Shown: one piece after another, positions 50,962 through 60,205 of the stretch
Position numbering within the stretch: position 1 is the stretch's first letter
Layout of the letters: every line of letters begins with the position of its first letter
Assembly: GCF_024138675.1 (NCBI RefSeq)
Contig: NZ_CP090959.1
Span: 3,069,501 to 3,133,500, forward strand
DNA length: 64,000 nucleotides
Source of the DNA: Simiduia sp. 21SJ11W-1
GTDB lineage: Bacteria; Pseudomonadota; Gammaproteobacteria; Pseudomonadales; Cellvibrionaceae
Reading direction: 5' to 3'
The notes under the pieces: generated by a model
What the model was told of the DNA's origin: nothing
Database searches by the model: none
Seen by the model: only the letters and a program-made list of their open reading frames with translations
Made by a program: the position numbers and the translations under genes

Positions 50962-52591
50962 TGCTCGCCCACTGCACTTGCACAACGCTTGCGTCCACTC
51001 CCAGCCCATTAAAAAAATGCAGCCAGCGCTTTTGATTTTCCTGCAGGCTATCACCCGGGCCCTTGACCTCCAGCAGCGAAAAGCCCGCATGCTGATAAAC
51101 AATAAGATCGGGAAAACCCGCGCGGTTGGCGGGCAAATCAAACAGCATGCGCTCAAACACCTTGCGTAAAATGTGGGGGCCTATGGCCTTGAGCGCCTGC
51201 GCCAAACAGGCCTCATCAAAACGCGGCCAATGCACAAAGTGCGATGCAATGCCCTGCTTTTCCTGCAGGCGTCGGGTGAGCAAGGCGCAGATATCCGGGC
51301 GCGCCAGATCATCCAGGCAAGCATCAAAAAGCGCTTGCCTGCGCTCATAAAAACGCGGCAGGTTGATGTCTTTGGGGGCCGACTGAAACGGGTGGAAAAA
51401 CGCACCGGGTACGGGCGCATAAAGCGCAGGCCACATCACCAAACCAAACAGGCTTGTCCATAGCCAATTTTCAGACCAAAGCGCCTGTTGATTGTTATTT
51501 GACATGGCCTCGGCCACCAACAGTTCAACACGCATTTCACGGGGCGGGAGTATCAAGGTTTGCGTGGGCCAATTGGGTTTAGCCTTGGCCATGGGCGCCT
51601 TGCCCAGTGCGCGCGCAAGCCTGGGTTGCATGCGCTGCAATTGCTGGCGCTCGGCTTCATCAAGGGGGGCGGCATGGGCCGATTGCCATAGCTCATAGGC
51701 CCGGGCTTGCTGGCCTTGTTTTTCAAGCACGCGAATAGTGCGCGTACGGGCCATGGGCAACTGCGTTAAACGGTAGCCCTCTAACGCCGCCTCCCACAGG
51801 CCTTGTTGCTCAAGTTTATAGGCGCACTTGTAGGCCAGGCGATCATAGCGGCGCGCAAGGTGCAAAGCCTTTGGCCGAACCAATTGCTTAAGGCCTGCAA
51901 GCAATTCACTGGCGCTCACCCCTTGTTCAAATCCTTCGGCCAATGCCGCCAGGGTTTGATAGCACTCAAGTGCCTCGCGCGAATCGAAGCTTCTGCAATT
52001 TTCGCTAAAGGCCACGGTTTCATAGCGCATGATACCCAAATCAGATAACACAAATTCCGCCAACGACTGATGTCGATTGCCGAAAAACAACCATTGGTAG
52101 GTATCGCTTATATCCATGATGGTAATGGCCAACAGCCTGTCTGAGATAGGTACTGCGCCAAATTCTTGTTGCCACTGGCTTAAGGGCAAGGCGCACGGAT
52201 GTTGCGCTTGTAACTCGCACAACTTCTGGGCCTTGGTGCCCGTGAATGCACCAAGCCAGTTGGCCAGCTCGGCTTTGGTGAGCAATTTAAACAGTGCATC
52301 GAGCGAGAGTTGCGGGTCGTGCTCTACCCAGGCATCCGGCAGCTTTGCAAGTGCCTGCTCGGCATCGCCAATTTCAGCGTAGTGTAATTTGGCAGTGCGA
52401 AACACAGCGCCCTTGCGGGTAATCATACGCACCAGCAAGGCCTGCGCATTTTCAGGCAATTGCGAAAATGTGCAGGCGTAGGCCTTTTCGGCGGGCTTTA
52501 GCAAATCGCCGTAGCGCTCTGCCACCCAGCCGATCAGACGCTGATAATTTTCAAGGTAGTATCGCGGTGGGGGCGAATGCTCCGGGGCCAT
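50954..52591 (-). CDS. FAN1-like VRR-NUC structure-specific nuclease
   Basis: 545 residues. The C-terminal VRR-NUC domain has RAGFPDLIVYQ and SLLEVKGPGDSLQENQKRWL, the PD-x-EVK active site. The N-terminal half is helical with GYRLTQLPMARTRTIRVLEKQGQ, a TPR-like segment known from FAN1. An SAP-like/HTH-type region lies near the start (YYLENYQRLIGWV). Bacterial FAN1 proteins cut flap and crosslink-associated structures. The overlap with the helicase gene downstream suggests a joint repair machine. It is six bases after the membrane-protein gene. Confidence 0.88.
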   Translation of the reverse strand: MAPEHSPPPRYYLENYQRLIGWVAERYGDLLKPAEKAYACTFSQLPENAQALLVRMITRKGAVFRTAKLHYAEIGDAEQALAKLPDAWVEHDPQLSLDALFKLLTKAELANWLGAFTGTKAQKLCELQAQHPCALPLSQWQQEFGAVPISDRLLAITIMDISDTYQWLFFGNRHQSLAEFVLSDLGIMRYETVAFSENCRSFDSREALECYQTLAALAEGFEQGVSASELLAGLKQLVRPKALHLARRYDRLAYKCAYKLEQQGLWEAALEGYRLTQLPMARTRTIRVLEKQGQQARAYELWQSAHAAPLDEAERQQLQRMQPRLARALGKAPMAKAKPNWPTQTLILPPREMRVELLVAEAMSNNNQQALWSENWLWTSLFGLVMWPALYAPVPGAFFHPFQSAPKDINLPRFYERRQALFDACLDDLARPDICALLTRRLQEKQGIASHFVHWPRFDEACLAQALKAIGPHILRKVFERMLFDLPANRAGFPDLIVYQHAGFSLLEVKGPGDSLQENQKRWLHFFNGLGVDASVVQVQWASNE

Positions 52592-52597
52592 TGTGCA

Positions 52598-53218
52598 CTA
52601 GCCGTTTGCCAATCTGCGCTTAAGGGCGGCCAGCTGACGGTCGTGTAGTCGCGCCAGTAGCACCAAGGCGCTGATGGCACCAATCAGTGCAAACATCATG
52701 TCTGACTGGGTATCCCAGGCGTAGCCTTGGGTGCCTAAAAAGGCCTCGGCGTTTTCACCGGTGGCCGCCGCAACCCACCACTCAATCAGCTCATAAAAAG
52801 CGCTAAAGGCCAAGCAGATACTTACCACAAACAGGTTGAGCCAGGCGCCGGTTTTCACCACCGCTTTACGCATTAGTATTTCACGGGCAAGTATGGCGGG
52901 AATAAACCCCTGAGCCAGGTGGCCCACCTTGTCGTAATTATTGCGCTCAAAACCAAACCAGCCTTTCATGCTGTCGAACAATGGCACTTCGGCATAGGTG
53001 TAATGGCCACCCACCATTAACACCACGCAATGCACCAATATCAAAATCGACAGCAGCGGCGTTAAGGGAAATTTCGCGCGCGTGCCAACCACCAACGCCA
53101 ACCCGATAAGTGCCGGCAGCACCTCAAGAAACCAGGTAAATCTGTCTTTGGGCGCAATGGCAGACCAAATAAACACTGCAATAAAAATGGCAAGCCAGAT
53201 AACATGTGTAACGCGCAT
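52598..53218 (-). CDS. DUF2238/YjdF-type integral membrane protein
   Basis: 206 residues from MRVTHVIWLAIFIAV, preceded by AAAGG. Five or six membrane helices are visible. The motifs GGHYTYAEVPLFDSMKGWFGFERNNYDKVGHLAQGF and FYELIEWWVA are diagnostic of the DUF2238 family (shown here in description; function unknown). The conserved His, Tyr and Asp residues sit at helix ends. The frame is open to 53320, but the ribosome-binding site supports 53218. It lies between the PaiB-like gene and the FAN1-like gene in one direction. Confidence 0.85.
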   Translation of the reverse strand: MRVTHVIWLAIFIAVFIWSAIAPKDRFTWFLEVLPALIGLALVVGTRAKFPLTPLLSILILVHCVVLMVGGHYTYAEVPLFDSMKGWFGFERNNYDKVGHLAQGFIPAILAREILMRKAVVKTGAWLNLFVVSICLAFSAFYELIEWWVAAATGENAEAFLGTQGYAWDTQSDMMFALIGAISALVLLARLHDRQLAALKRRLANG

Positions 53219-53252
53219 GGTGTGACCTTTTATAAAGTTATTTGAACATAGA

Positions 53253-53831
53253 TTATTTAGCCAGCAGTGCGGCCATGGCCTCAGCCAGCTCAATATCACC
53301 GCGGTTGCGGAGCGTTTCAATCACGCGCAGGCGATCATCAAGTGTGCGATTCTGACTCAGCTTCTGTTTGAACGCCACATCAACCACCTCTACATGAAAG
53401 GCACGAATGGCCTTAACCAGCCTTTCGTTAAACACAGGCTCCCAAGGGGTAGGCAGAGAGGCCTCATAGTGGCGGCTAAGTGCAACCAGTATTTCTGTGG
53501 CCTGGGCTTCGTCGTCCACCCACCGGAGCCTGCCTTGCAGGTGTACCGCCTCGTAATTCCAGGTGGGCACACCGGGCTCGGTATACCAGCTGGGGGAAAT
53601 GTACCCGTGCGCGCCTGAAAACACGCAGGTGATTTGTGCGCCTTCGGGCAGTTGCGCCTGCGGATTGGCGCGCGCCAGGTGGCCGGTTAAAAGGCCGCCC
53701 TCAGCCGCCAAAAAAGGTAAATGGGTACAGGCAATCTTGCCGTCTATGGCGCTGATTAGCTGGCCGAAACTGTGGCGGCTGATGAACGCCATGGCATCGC
53801 CTGCGCCTTTGAAGTGAGACGGTATAAACAC
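53253..53831 (-). CDS. PaiB-like FMN-binding protein
   Basis: 192 residues from a GTG start (FIPSHFK). HGYISPSWY and VPTWNYEAVHLQG match PaiB, described as an FMN-binding negative regulator in Bacillus. The C-terminal half carries the dimerisation segment with LSRHYE and FNERLVKAIRAFHVEV. The fold is a split-barrel flavin reductase type. Regulatory function in Gram-negatives is uncertain. It leads a minus-strand group with the DUF2238, FAN1-like and helicase genes, 34 bases before the next. Confidence 0.83.
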   Translation of the reverse strand: MFIPSHFKGAGDAMAFISRHSFGQLISAIDGKIACTHLPFLAAEGGLLTGHLARANPQAQLPEGAQITCVFSGAHGYISPSWYTEPGVPTWNYEAVHLQGRLRWVDDEAQATEILVALSRHYEASLPTPWEPVFNERLVKAIRAFHVEVVDVAFKQKLSQNRTLDDRLRVIETLRNRGDIELAEAMAALLAK

Positions 53832-53967
53832 TGCGCCATGCCTTTTGTAATGGTTTGGGGCACTATATCAGCTTGGGATCTACGCGCGGGAAAATGCAGC
53901 GTCAATTTTTGGCCTATTGCCACCAACGTGTGAGTGCAAAAGTGCTTGAACAGCCAACAGGTGCAAC

Positions 53968-54666
53968 ATGAAAAAAATCGGATTGATCGGCGGCATGAGC
54001 TGGGAATCTACCGAGCGCTACTACCGTGCCATTAACGAAGACGTAAAAGCACGGCTTGGCGCGCACCACTCGGCGCGGCTGGTATTGGAAAGCGTGGATT
54101 TCCAGCGTATTAAAGACTGGCAGTTTGATGGCAACTGGGCGGCCTGTGGCACGCACCTTGCGCAATGCGCGCAAAATCTGGAGCGCGCAGGTGCAGACAT
54201 GGTACTCATTTGTACCAACACCATGCACAAGGTGGCCGATGAGGTACAAGCGGCCATCGGCATCCCGCTGGTGCACTTGGCCGATGCCACGGCACGCGCC
54301 GTGCTGGCCGATGGCATTAGCCGCGTGGCATTTTTAGGCACCCGCTTTGCCATGGAGCAGCCCTTTTATATAGAGCGGCTTGCAAGCTACTACAAGCTGC
54401 AGGTGTGGGTGCCAGAATTGCCCGCACGCGAGCGCATTCATCAGGTGATTTACGATGAACTTTGCTTGGGCGTTATCAATGAACAGTCGCGCGAAGAATT
54501 TTTGAAGATTTTGGCACAAGCGTCACAGGCGGGTGCAGAGGCCGCCATTCTTGGCTGCACAGAAATAGCCATGCTGGTTGGCCCACAGCACACCCCAATG
54601 CGCCTGTACGACACCACTGCCATCCACGCCCGCGAAGCGGTGCGCCTGGCATTGGAAAGCGCGTAA
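53968..54666 (+). CDS. Aspartate/glutamate racemase family protein
   Basis: 232 residues. The first half has KIGLIGGMSWESTERYYRAI and the catalytic Cys in VLICTNTMHKVAD. The second half has the matching Cys in AAILGCTEIAML. The two-cysteine layout is that of cofactor-independent amino-acid racemases such as Asp racemase or YgeA. The substrate preference, L-Asp, L-Glu or a broader one, cannot be read from sequence alone. It stands alone. Confidence 0.9.
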   Translation: MKKIGLIGGMSWESTERYYRAINEDVKARLGAHHSARLVLESVDFQRIKDWQFDGNWAACGTHLAQCAQNLERAGADMVLICTNTMHKVADEVQAAIGIPLVHLADATARAVLADGISRVAFLGTRFAMEQPFYIERLASYYKLQVWVPELPARERIHQVIYDELCLGVINEQSREEFLKILAQASQAGAEAAILGCTEIAMLVGPQHTPMRLYDTTAIHAREAVRLALESA

Positions 54667-54714
54667 AGCCAAGCGAAAACTGACCACCAACAAAACCGAA
54701 CAGCCCCAGGTATT

Positions 54715-55203
54715 ATGATCAAACCAAAAAACACCGCGCACCTTTCACCTTGCCGCCAATACCGCTACGCCCTCTGGCGCACCTGGGATACCCGCCTTGC
54801 CAGGGTGATGTTCATTGGCTTGAACCCCTCCACCGCCGATGAAACCCAAGACGACCCCACCCTGCGCCGGTGCATGAACTTTGCCCGCCAGTGGGGCTAT
54901 GGCGGCCTGGTGATGGCCAACCTGTTTGCCTTTCGTGCCACCGCCCCCGACGCCATGAAGCAAGCCGCAGACCCTATCGGCCCGCAGAATAATCGCTGGC
55001 TGAAAAAGCTCGCCAATGAATCGGATTTGGTCATTGCCGCCTGGGGTAACCATGGCGATTTCATGGGCCGCGCCACGGCAGTTCGCAAGCGCTTTAGCGT
55101 GCTGCATTGCCTGAAGATCAATAGCACCGGCACCCCCGGCCACCCCTTGTACCAGCGCGCCGATTTAAGCCCTGTGCCCTATCCCTCCAACGCTGGCCGC
55201 TAA
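54715..55203 (+). CDS. DUF1643 family protein
   Basis: 162 residues. [24 protein letters not shown] followed by [17 protein letters not shown] and VIAAWGNHG match DUF1643. The function is unknown; the Asn-Pro-Ser/Thr pattern looks like an active-site loop. It sits 48 bases after the racemase gene in the same direction and just before thymidine kinase. Confidence 0.85.
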   Translation: MIKPKNTAHLSPCRQYRYALWRTWDTRLARVMFIGLNPSTADETQDDPTLRRCMNFARQWGYGGLVMANLFAFRATAPDAMKQAADPIGPQNNRWLKKLANESDLVIAAWGNHGDFMGRATAVRKRFSVLHCLKINSTGTPGHPLYQRADLSPVPYPSNAGR

Positions 55204-55258
55204 TGCCGGTTGTGGTAAAGTAGCCGCCCTTACTTTGCAGCAAACATCGCACCTACTT

Positions 55259-55837
55259 ATGGCCCAGCTCTATTTTTATTACTCCACCATGAATGCCGGC
55301 AAGTCTACCAACCTGCTGCAATCTGCCTACAACTACCGCGAGCGGGGCATGGAGGTGAGCCTGTACACTGCCGCCATCGACGACCGCTTTGGTGCGGGCA
55401 AAATCAGCTCGCGCATCGGGCTTGCCGCCGAGGCCAACCTGTTCGATGAAAACACGGATTTTTGGCTGGAGATCAACGAGCAACTGCGCAAGAAAACCAT
55501 CGATTGTATTTTGATGGATGAAGTGCAGTTTCTTAACAAGGCACAAGTGCGCCAGCTGGCAAAAATTGCCGATGAATTAAATGTGCCGGTGCTCTGCTAT
55601 GGCCTGCGCTCAGACTTTCTGGGCAATCCCTTCGAGGGCAGCATGTACCTGCTCACCTGGGCCGATAAGCTCTCTGAGATTAAAACCGTGTGCCACTGCG
55701 GGCGCAAAGCCACCATGGTGTTGCGGGTAGATCCAGACGGCCGGCCGGTAAAAGAGGGCGCGCAAATTGAAATTGGCGACAGCACCCGCTATGTCTCTGT
55801 GTGCCGCAAGCACTATTTCTCTGAAATTACCGAGTAG
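55259..55837 (+). CDS. tdk: Thymidine kinase (type II)
   Basis: About 192 residues from [20 protein letters not shown], which contains the Walker A (MNAGKST). [16 protein letters not shown] holds Walker B with the catalytic Glu further downstream. The lasso region is [16 protein letters not shown], and the zinc site is built from [12 protein letters not shown] and VCRKHY. It phosphorylates thymidine to dTMP in the salvage pathway. The frame is open to 55235; family alignment favours 55259. Its stop is adjacent to the stop of the convergent methyltransferase gene. Confidence 0.93.
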   Translation: MAQLYFYYSTMNAGKSTNLLQSAYNYRERGMEVSLYTAAIDDRFGAGKISSRIGLAAEANLFDENTDFWLEINEQLRKKTIDCILMDEVQFLNKAQVRQLAKIADELNVPVLCYGLRSDFLGNPFEGSMYLLTWADKLSEIKTVCHCGRKATMVLRVDPDGRPVKEGAQIEIGDSTRYVSVCRKHYFSEITE

Positions 55838-56569
55838 TTAACGGCACAACTCATACACGCTCATATTCACGGCACTCGCAAGGTTGAGCGATTCAATAGC
55901 GCCGCAACCTGCAATGCTGAAGGGGCGCGCCTGCATGGCCGCCAGCGCGTCGCGGGGCACGCCCTGGGCCTCGTTGCCAAACACATAACACTGCTGCGCG
56001 CCAAAGGCCTCACCGGTGAGCGGGGCGCCTTCGATATCCAGGCAGCCAATGGCGTCAAATTGCTGGGCCAATGCCGCAAGCGGCACCTCTTGGGTAATGG
56101 GCACGTGAAAAATCGCCCCCATGCTGGCACGCACCACCTTCGGGTTGTAGGGGTCTACGCTGCCGGGGCTTAGCAGGCAGCGAAAACCGCCAAACCAAGC
56201 CAGGGTGCGCAAAATGGTGCCCAGGTTGCCAGGGTCTTGCACCTGCCATAAATAAATGGCTTTGCTTTTGCCTGCCGCCTTTGGCGCCGCGGCAGGCAAC
56301 GGCACCACTGCCACTATGCCCTGGGGCGATTTGGTGTCGGCAAGCTGGGCCATGTGCCGCTCGCTGATGACCGTGGTGGCAAAAGGCGTGGCAAAGTGCG
56401 CGTAGCGCTCGGTAACAAAAAGCTGCACTTGGGCGCCCGCCAACGTTTGGGCGCCTGCGTCCAACGCCCGCGCAAGCTCCAGCACCAAATGCTCACCCTC
56501 TACCAAATAGTGCTGAAACTGCTGCCGGTACTTTTTCTGGTGCAGCTTTTTGGCGTCCTCGAACTTCAT
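55838..56569 (-). CDS. TrmH/SpoU-family RNA 2'-O-methyltransferase
   Basis: 243 residues. The N-terminal substrate-binding domain has KKYRQQFQHYLVEGEHLVLE. The SPOUT knot has IYLWQVQDPGNLGTILRTLAWFG (motif 1), CYVFGNEAQGVP (motif 2) and IESLNLASAVNMSVYEL (motif 3). It methylates rRNA or tRNA using S-adenosylmethionine; the position is not known. Its ATG overlaps the stop of the upstream FAD-enzyme gene (ATGA), so the two are co-expressed. Confidence 0.9.
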   Translation of the reverse strand: MKFEDAKKLHQKKYRQQFQHYLVEGEHLVLELARALDAGAQTLAGAQVQLFVTERYAHFATPFATTVISERHMAQLADTKSPQGIVAVVPLPAAAPKAAGKSKAIYLWQVQDPGNLGTILRTLAWFGGFRCLLSPGSVDPYNPKVVRASMGAIFHVPITQEVPLAALAQQFDAIGCLDIEGAPLTGEAFGAQQCYVFGNEAQGVPRDALAAMQARPFSIAGCGAIESLNLASAVNMSVYELCR

Positions 56570-58185
56570 TTGGCAGCCCCGGCCAGCATCGAAAGCGCTA
56601 CCGCCTCGGCCACCTTAATGCCATCTACGCCCGCGCTTAAAATGCCACCGGCGTACCCGGCACCTTCACCTGCCGGGTACAGGCCCCGGGTGTTCAAGCT
56701 TTGCAATGTGTCGCGGTCGCGGGTAATGCGCACGGGTGAGGAGGTACGGGTTTCAACGCCGGTGAGCACCGCGTCGCTGCGATCAAAGCCGCGGATTTTT
56801 TTGCCAAATGCCGGCAGCGCTTCGCGAATAGCCTCAATGGCGTAAGGCGGCAAGCTGGGCGCCAAGTCACCCAGCTTCACACCGGGTTTATAGGAGGGCT
56901 CAACCTCGCCCCAGGCGGTTGAGGGCTGCCCCTTAATGAAGTCGCCCACCAGCTGCCCCGGTGCACAGTAATCGTGGCCACCCAATACATAGGCCTGCGA
57001 TTCCAGCTGCTCCTGCAGCGCCAGGCCCGCCAGCGGCCCGCCGGGGAAATCTTCTTGCGGATTGATGCCCACCACAATGCCGGCATTGGCGTTGCGCTCG
57101 TTGCGCGAATACTGGCTCATGCCGTTGGTGACCACCCGCTCGGGCTCGGAGGTGGCCGCCACTACTGTGCCGCCGGGGCACATGCAAAAGCTGTACACTG
57201 CGCGGCCATTGGCGGCGTGGTACACAAGCTTGTAATCGGCCGCGCCCAGCGCCGGATGGCCGGCATATTTGCCAAGTCGCGCCTTATCTATCAGCGATTG
57301 CGGGTGCTCTATGCGAAACCCTATAGCAAAGGGCTTGGCTTCAATGTGCACACCACGGGCGTGCAACATGCGGAAGGTATCGCGCGAGCTGTGGCCGAGA
57401 GCCAGCACCACGTGGCGGCTTTCAATACTGCGCCCGTCGGCAAGCCCCACGCCGCACACCTGCCCGTCTTCTATTAGCAGGTCTGTCACTTTCGATTCAA
57501 ACCGCACCTCACCGCCCAGCGCCTTGATTTCTTCGCGCATGGCCGCCACCACACCGGTTAACCGAAAGGTGCCGATGTGCGGCTTGCTGACGTACAAGAT
57601 TTCCTCTGGCGCACCGGCGCGCACAAACTCCTGCATCACCTTGCGCCCGTAAAACTTCGGGTCTTTGATTTGGCTGTAGAGCTTGCCATCAGAAAACAGG
57701 CCCGCACCGCCCTCGCCGAACTGCACGTTGGATTCAGGCGTAAGGGTTTTCTTGCGCCACAGTGCCCAGGTATCTTTGGTGCGCGCGCGCACTTCCTTGC
57801 CGCGCTCAAGCACAATGGGCTTGAACCCCATTTGCGCAAGGGTGAGGGCGGCAAATAACCCGCAGGGGCCAAAGCCGATAATCACCGGCCGCTCGGCAAG
57901 ATTTTGAGGGGCACTGGCAACGGGCTGGTAGCGTGTATCGGGCGCAAGGCCTATGTGTTGATCGCCACTGTGGCGGGCAAGCACGCGGGCTTCATCGCGC
58001 ACAGCCACATCCACTATATAAACAAATTTGATTTCGGTATTTTTCTTACGGGCATCGTAGCTGCGCTTGAACACCTGGATTGTTTGCAGGTCTGCATCGG
58101 CAACGCCCAGGCGCGCCACAATGGCGGCGCGCAAGGCGGGCTCCGGGTGATCTAGGGGCAGTGCGAGTTCGGTAATACGGATCAT
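56566..58185 (-). CDS. FAD-dependent dehydrogenase (COG2509-like)
   Basis: About 539 residues from MIRITELALPLDHPE. A small N-terminal domain (1-95) contains QVFKRSYDARKKNTEIKFVY. The FAD domain has PVIIGFGPCGLFAALTLAQMG, then VQFGEGGAGLFSDGKLYSQI and the catalytic-like segment MCPGGTVVAATSEPE. It ends with EGAGYAGGILSAGVDGIKVAEAVA. This is a widespread uncharacterised dehydrogenase family. The frame continues to 58374, but family alignment and AGGACG before the ATG support 58185. Coupled to the RNA methyltransferase. Confidence 0.9.
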   Translation of the reverse strand: MIRITELALPLDHPEPALRAAIVARLGVADADLQTIQVFKRSYDARKKNTEIKFVYIVDVAVRDEARVLARHSGDQHIGLAPDTRYQPVASAPQNLAERPVIIGFGPCGLFAALTLAQMGFKPIVLERGKEVRARTKDTWALWRKKTLTPESNVQFGEGGAGLFSDGKLYSQIKDPKFYGRKVMQEFVRAGAPEEILYVSKPHIGTFRLTGVVAAMREEIKALGGEVRFESKVTDLLIEDGQVCGVGLADGRSIESRHVVLALGHSSRDTFRMLHARGVHIEAKPFAIGFRIEHPQSLIDKARLGKYAGHPALGAADYKLVYHAANGRAVYSFCMCPGGTVVAATSEPERVVTNGMSQYSRNERNANAGIVVGINPQEDFPGGPLAGLALQEQLESQAYVLGGHDYCAPGQLVGDFIKGQPSTAWGEVEPSYKPGVKLGDLAPSLPPYAIEAIREALPAFGKKIRGFDRSDAVLTGVETRTSSPVRITRDRDTLQSLNTRGLYPAGEGAGYAGGILSAGVDGIKVAEAVALSMLAGAAK

Positions 58186-58380
58186 GGGGCGTCCTGGCCG
58201 GTGGCTCCGGCAGAGGTGAAAGTGCTTAAGTGTAGTCGAGGCGCGAATTGTACCCACGCCCGGGCCAGTTGGCACCCTCGGCAGAGCACCGTATTTTGCA
58301 AGCCCTGCCACCGGCCTTTTGCGCAAGCCCCGAGGTGCGTACAATAATGCCCCCGCGTTCACCCACCGAGACACTCAACC

Positions 58381-59007
58381 ATGGCCCGTTCCAAAAGCAG
58401 CAACCGCTGGCTCGAAGAGCACGTAAACGACCCCTATGTAAAACGGGCCCAGGTGGATGGCTACCGCTCACGCGCCAGTTATAAGCTGCTGGAAATCAAC
58501 GATAAAGACAAACTCATCCGCCCCGGCATGCTGGTGCTCGACTTGGGCTCGGCGCCGGGCGGCTGGTCGCAGGTGGCAGGCCATTTAGTGGGCTTGAAAG
58601 GCCGTGTGATTGCCTCGGACATTCTGCCAATGGACGCCCTGGAACAAGTGGATTTCATTCAGGGTGATTTCACCGAGCAATCGGTGTTCGACGAAATTAT
58701 GGCCGCCCTGGGCGGTGCCCAGGCCGATCTTGTGATTTCCGACATGGCGCCCAACATCAGTGGCGTGGCCGCTGCTGATCAGGCGGCCTCTATGTACCTG
58801 GTGGAGCTGGCGCTGGATATGGCCCAGCAAACCCTGAAACCCAAGGGCAACTTTTTAGCCAAGGTGTTTCACGGTGAGGGCTACGATGAATACATAAAAG
58901 CCGTGCGAGAGGTGTTCGACAAAGTGGTTATCCGCAAGCCCGATGCCTCGCGCCCCCGCTCGCGTGAAGTCTATGTGGTGGGCAAAGGCCTGAAAGCCAG
59001 GCGCTAA
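58381..59007 (+). CDS. rlmE: RlmE, 23S rRNA 2'-O-methyltransferase (FtsJ)
   Basis: 208 residues. The conserved opening [19 protein letters not shown] leads to [12 protein letters not shown], with the first Lys of the K-D-K-E tetrad. The SAM-binding motif is [14 protein letters not shown], then [13 protein letters not shown] and [14 protein letters not shown]. It methylates U2552 of 23S rRNA during 50S maturation. The usual downstream ftsH is absent here. Confidence 0.93.
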   Translation: MARSKSSNRWLEEHVNDPYVKRAQVDGYRSRASYKLLEINDKDKLIRPGMLVLDLGSAPGGWSQVAGHLVGLKGRVIASDILPMDALEQVDFIQGDFTEQSVFDEIMAALGGAQADLVISDMAPNISGVAAADQAASMYLVELALDMAQQTLKPKGNFLAKVFHGEGYDEYIKAVREVFDKVVIRKPDASRPRSREVYVVGKGLKARR

Positions 59008-59019
59008 GATGGCCATTTC

Positions 59020-59280
59020 ATGAGCGCGCCTGAAAGGCCATCGGTTGGCTACGTTAACCCGAAAGAAACCCCGTCGCCCGGCGACTCGCCTTCACCCGCA
59101 ATGCCCAAAGCCCTGCTGTGCCCGCTTTGCCAGGCTGAAAATCACTGCGCCTATGCAGCAAATCCTGCCGCTCGCCACTGCTGGTGCCAAACACAGCACT
59201 TTCCCAAAGCGCTCATCGCCAGGGCCGGCCGCGGCCGATGCATTTGCGCCAAGTGCGCGCGGGCTTTCAGCGCCGGCTAA
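59020..59280 (+). CDS. Cysteine-rich CWC family protein
   Basis: 86 residues, or about 60 from the internal ATG at 59101 (MPKALLCPLCQ). CPLCQAENHC, HCWCQTQHF and CICAKC form the family's Cys pattern, which suggests zinc binding. The function is unknown. It follows rlmE by 12 bases. The N-terminal part (SAPERPSVGYVNPKETPSPG) is low-complexity and may not be translated. Confidence 0.7.
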   Translation: MSAPERPSVGYVNPKETPSPGDSPSPAMPKALLCPLCQAENHCAYAANPAARHCWCQTQHFPKALIARAGRGRCICAKCARAFSAG

Positions 59281-59683
59281 ACCGGGCCACCTCCGAAACA
59301 AAAAGTGCTCAACCGAAATAGGGTTTACGTGATAGACAGGCAGCCTAGCCTCGCTGCAGGTCGCAGCAAAATTAAGTTAAATATTAACTTAAAATAAAAC
59401 CCAAAGCCTTTTTGCGCCATTTCAGTGCGCCGCCAAAAAAAGCCTGATTTTGGTGCACCACTTTCTCACACCCGCTTATCGGCCTACCCGATGGTTCCGA
59501 ACGCGCCTCTCTGCACACACACTTTTTTACCAAAAATGATCCATAAAAATAATTTTTATTGCGCAGAAAAATATTTTCACATTGATTTTTAAAGTTGGCA
59601 CAAGGCCTGCAATACCTTTTGCGTAGTCAGGCAATACGCCGAATGCATCAGTTTATTTTGGGGACTTAACAGAGGTAATGGCC
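59281..59683. other. AT-rich regulatory intergenic region
   Basis: About 400 bases without a gene and clearly richer in A+T than the rest of the window. It holds a dyad TTAAGTTAA/TTAACTTAA with a 3-base spacer at 59372-59392, several A/T tracts around 59520-59590, and the sigma-54-like promoter at 59595. The A/T tracts could bind IHF or an activator. Confidence 0.7.
59595..59612 (+). promoter_or_regulatory. Sigma-54-type promoter
   Basis: TTGGCACAAGGCCTGCAA: the -24 GG and -12 GC are separated by exactly 10 bases, and the sequence matches TGGCAC-N5-TTGCA except for one T to C change. Transcription would start about 60 bases before the small secreted-protein gene. Confidence 0.65.
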
Positions 59684-60007
59684 ATGAGTTTTATGACACG
59701 CGTTTCATCAATCACTTCAATCACCTGTGTCACTTTGGCACTGGGTGTATTTAGCAGCGCAAGTTTCGCAAGCAACTGCGACAGCGTCACGCAACCTGCT
59801 GCGCCCAGCATTCCTGCCGCCACCGAGCGCAGCGCAGAAAGCATGCTGGCCACGCAAGAAAGCGTTAAAAGCTACGTGAGCGCCACGCGCGATTACCTGA
59901 AATGTGTTCGCTCTACGCGCACACACAATGCACTGGTAGATCAGGTGTACGCAATTGCCGACGAATACAACGCGGCACTGCAAGAATTTAAAGCGAGTAC
60001 TCGCTAA
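59684..60007 (+). CDS. Small secreted hypothetical protein
   Basis: About 107 residues. The signal peptide runs to ASFASNC (ISITCVTLALGVFSSASFA type). The mature part is about 75 residues with two Cys, mostly helical (ERSAESMLATQESVKSYVSA, ALVDQVYAIADEYNAALQEF). AGAGG is eight bases before the ATG at 59684 and only two before the ATG at 59678, so the former is chosen. No family is recognised. Its promoter appears to be sigma-54-dependent, which is unusual in this window. Confidence 0.7.
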   Translation: MSFMTRVSSITSITCVTLALGVFSSASFASNCDSVTQPAAPSIPAATERSAESMLATQESVKSYVSATRDYLKCVRSTRTHNALVDQVYAIADEYNAALQEFKASTR

Positions 60008-60091
60008 GTTTTTTGCCGCAAGGCACTTGTTTCACATGCTCTAAACCGAGTTTCATTGCTCTCCTGCCGTCGATATTGACGGAACGGCGCA

Positions 60092-60126
60092 TCAATAGCA
60101 GAGCGCTTACTGGGCTCTGCTATTGA
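60092..60126. terminator. Strong hairpin downstream of the small secreted-protein gene
   Basis: TCAATAGCAGAGC, nine-base loop, GCTCTGCTATTGA: a perfect 13-bp stem. A smaller stem CCGTC/GACGG lies just before it (60067-60082). No clean T run follows, so it may act as a 3' stabiliser, a bidirectional terminator between the convergent genes, or part of an RNA. Confidence 0.5.
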
Positions 60127-60205
60127 ACGCCGACTTTTCGTTTGCACCTGCCTTCTTAACACCACGCCCACTTTTAATTTGCAAACCTGCCGGTTATTTT
60201 TGGCC

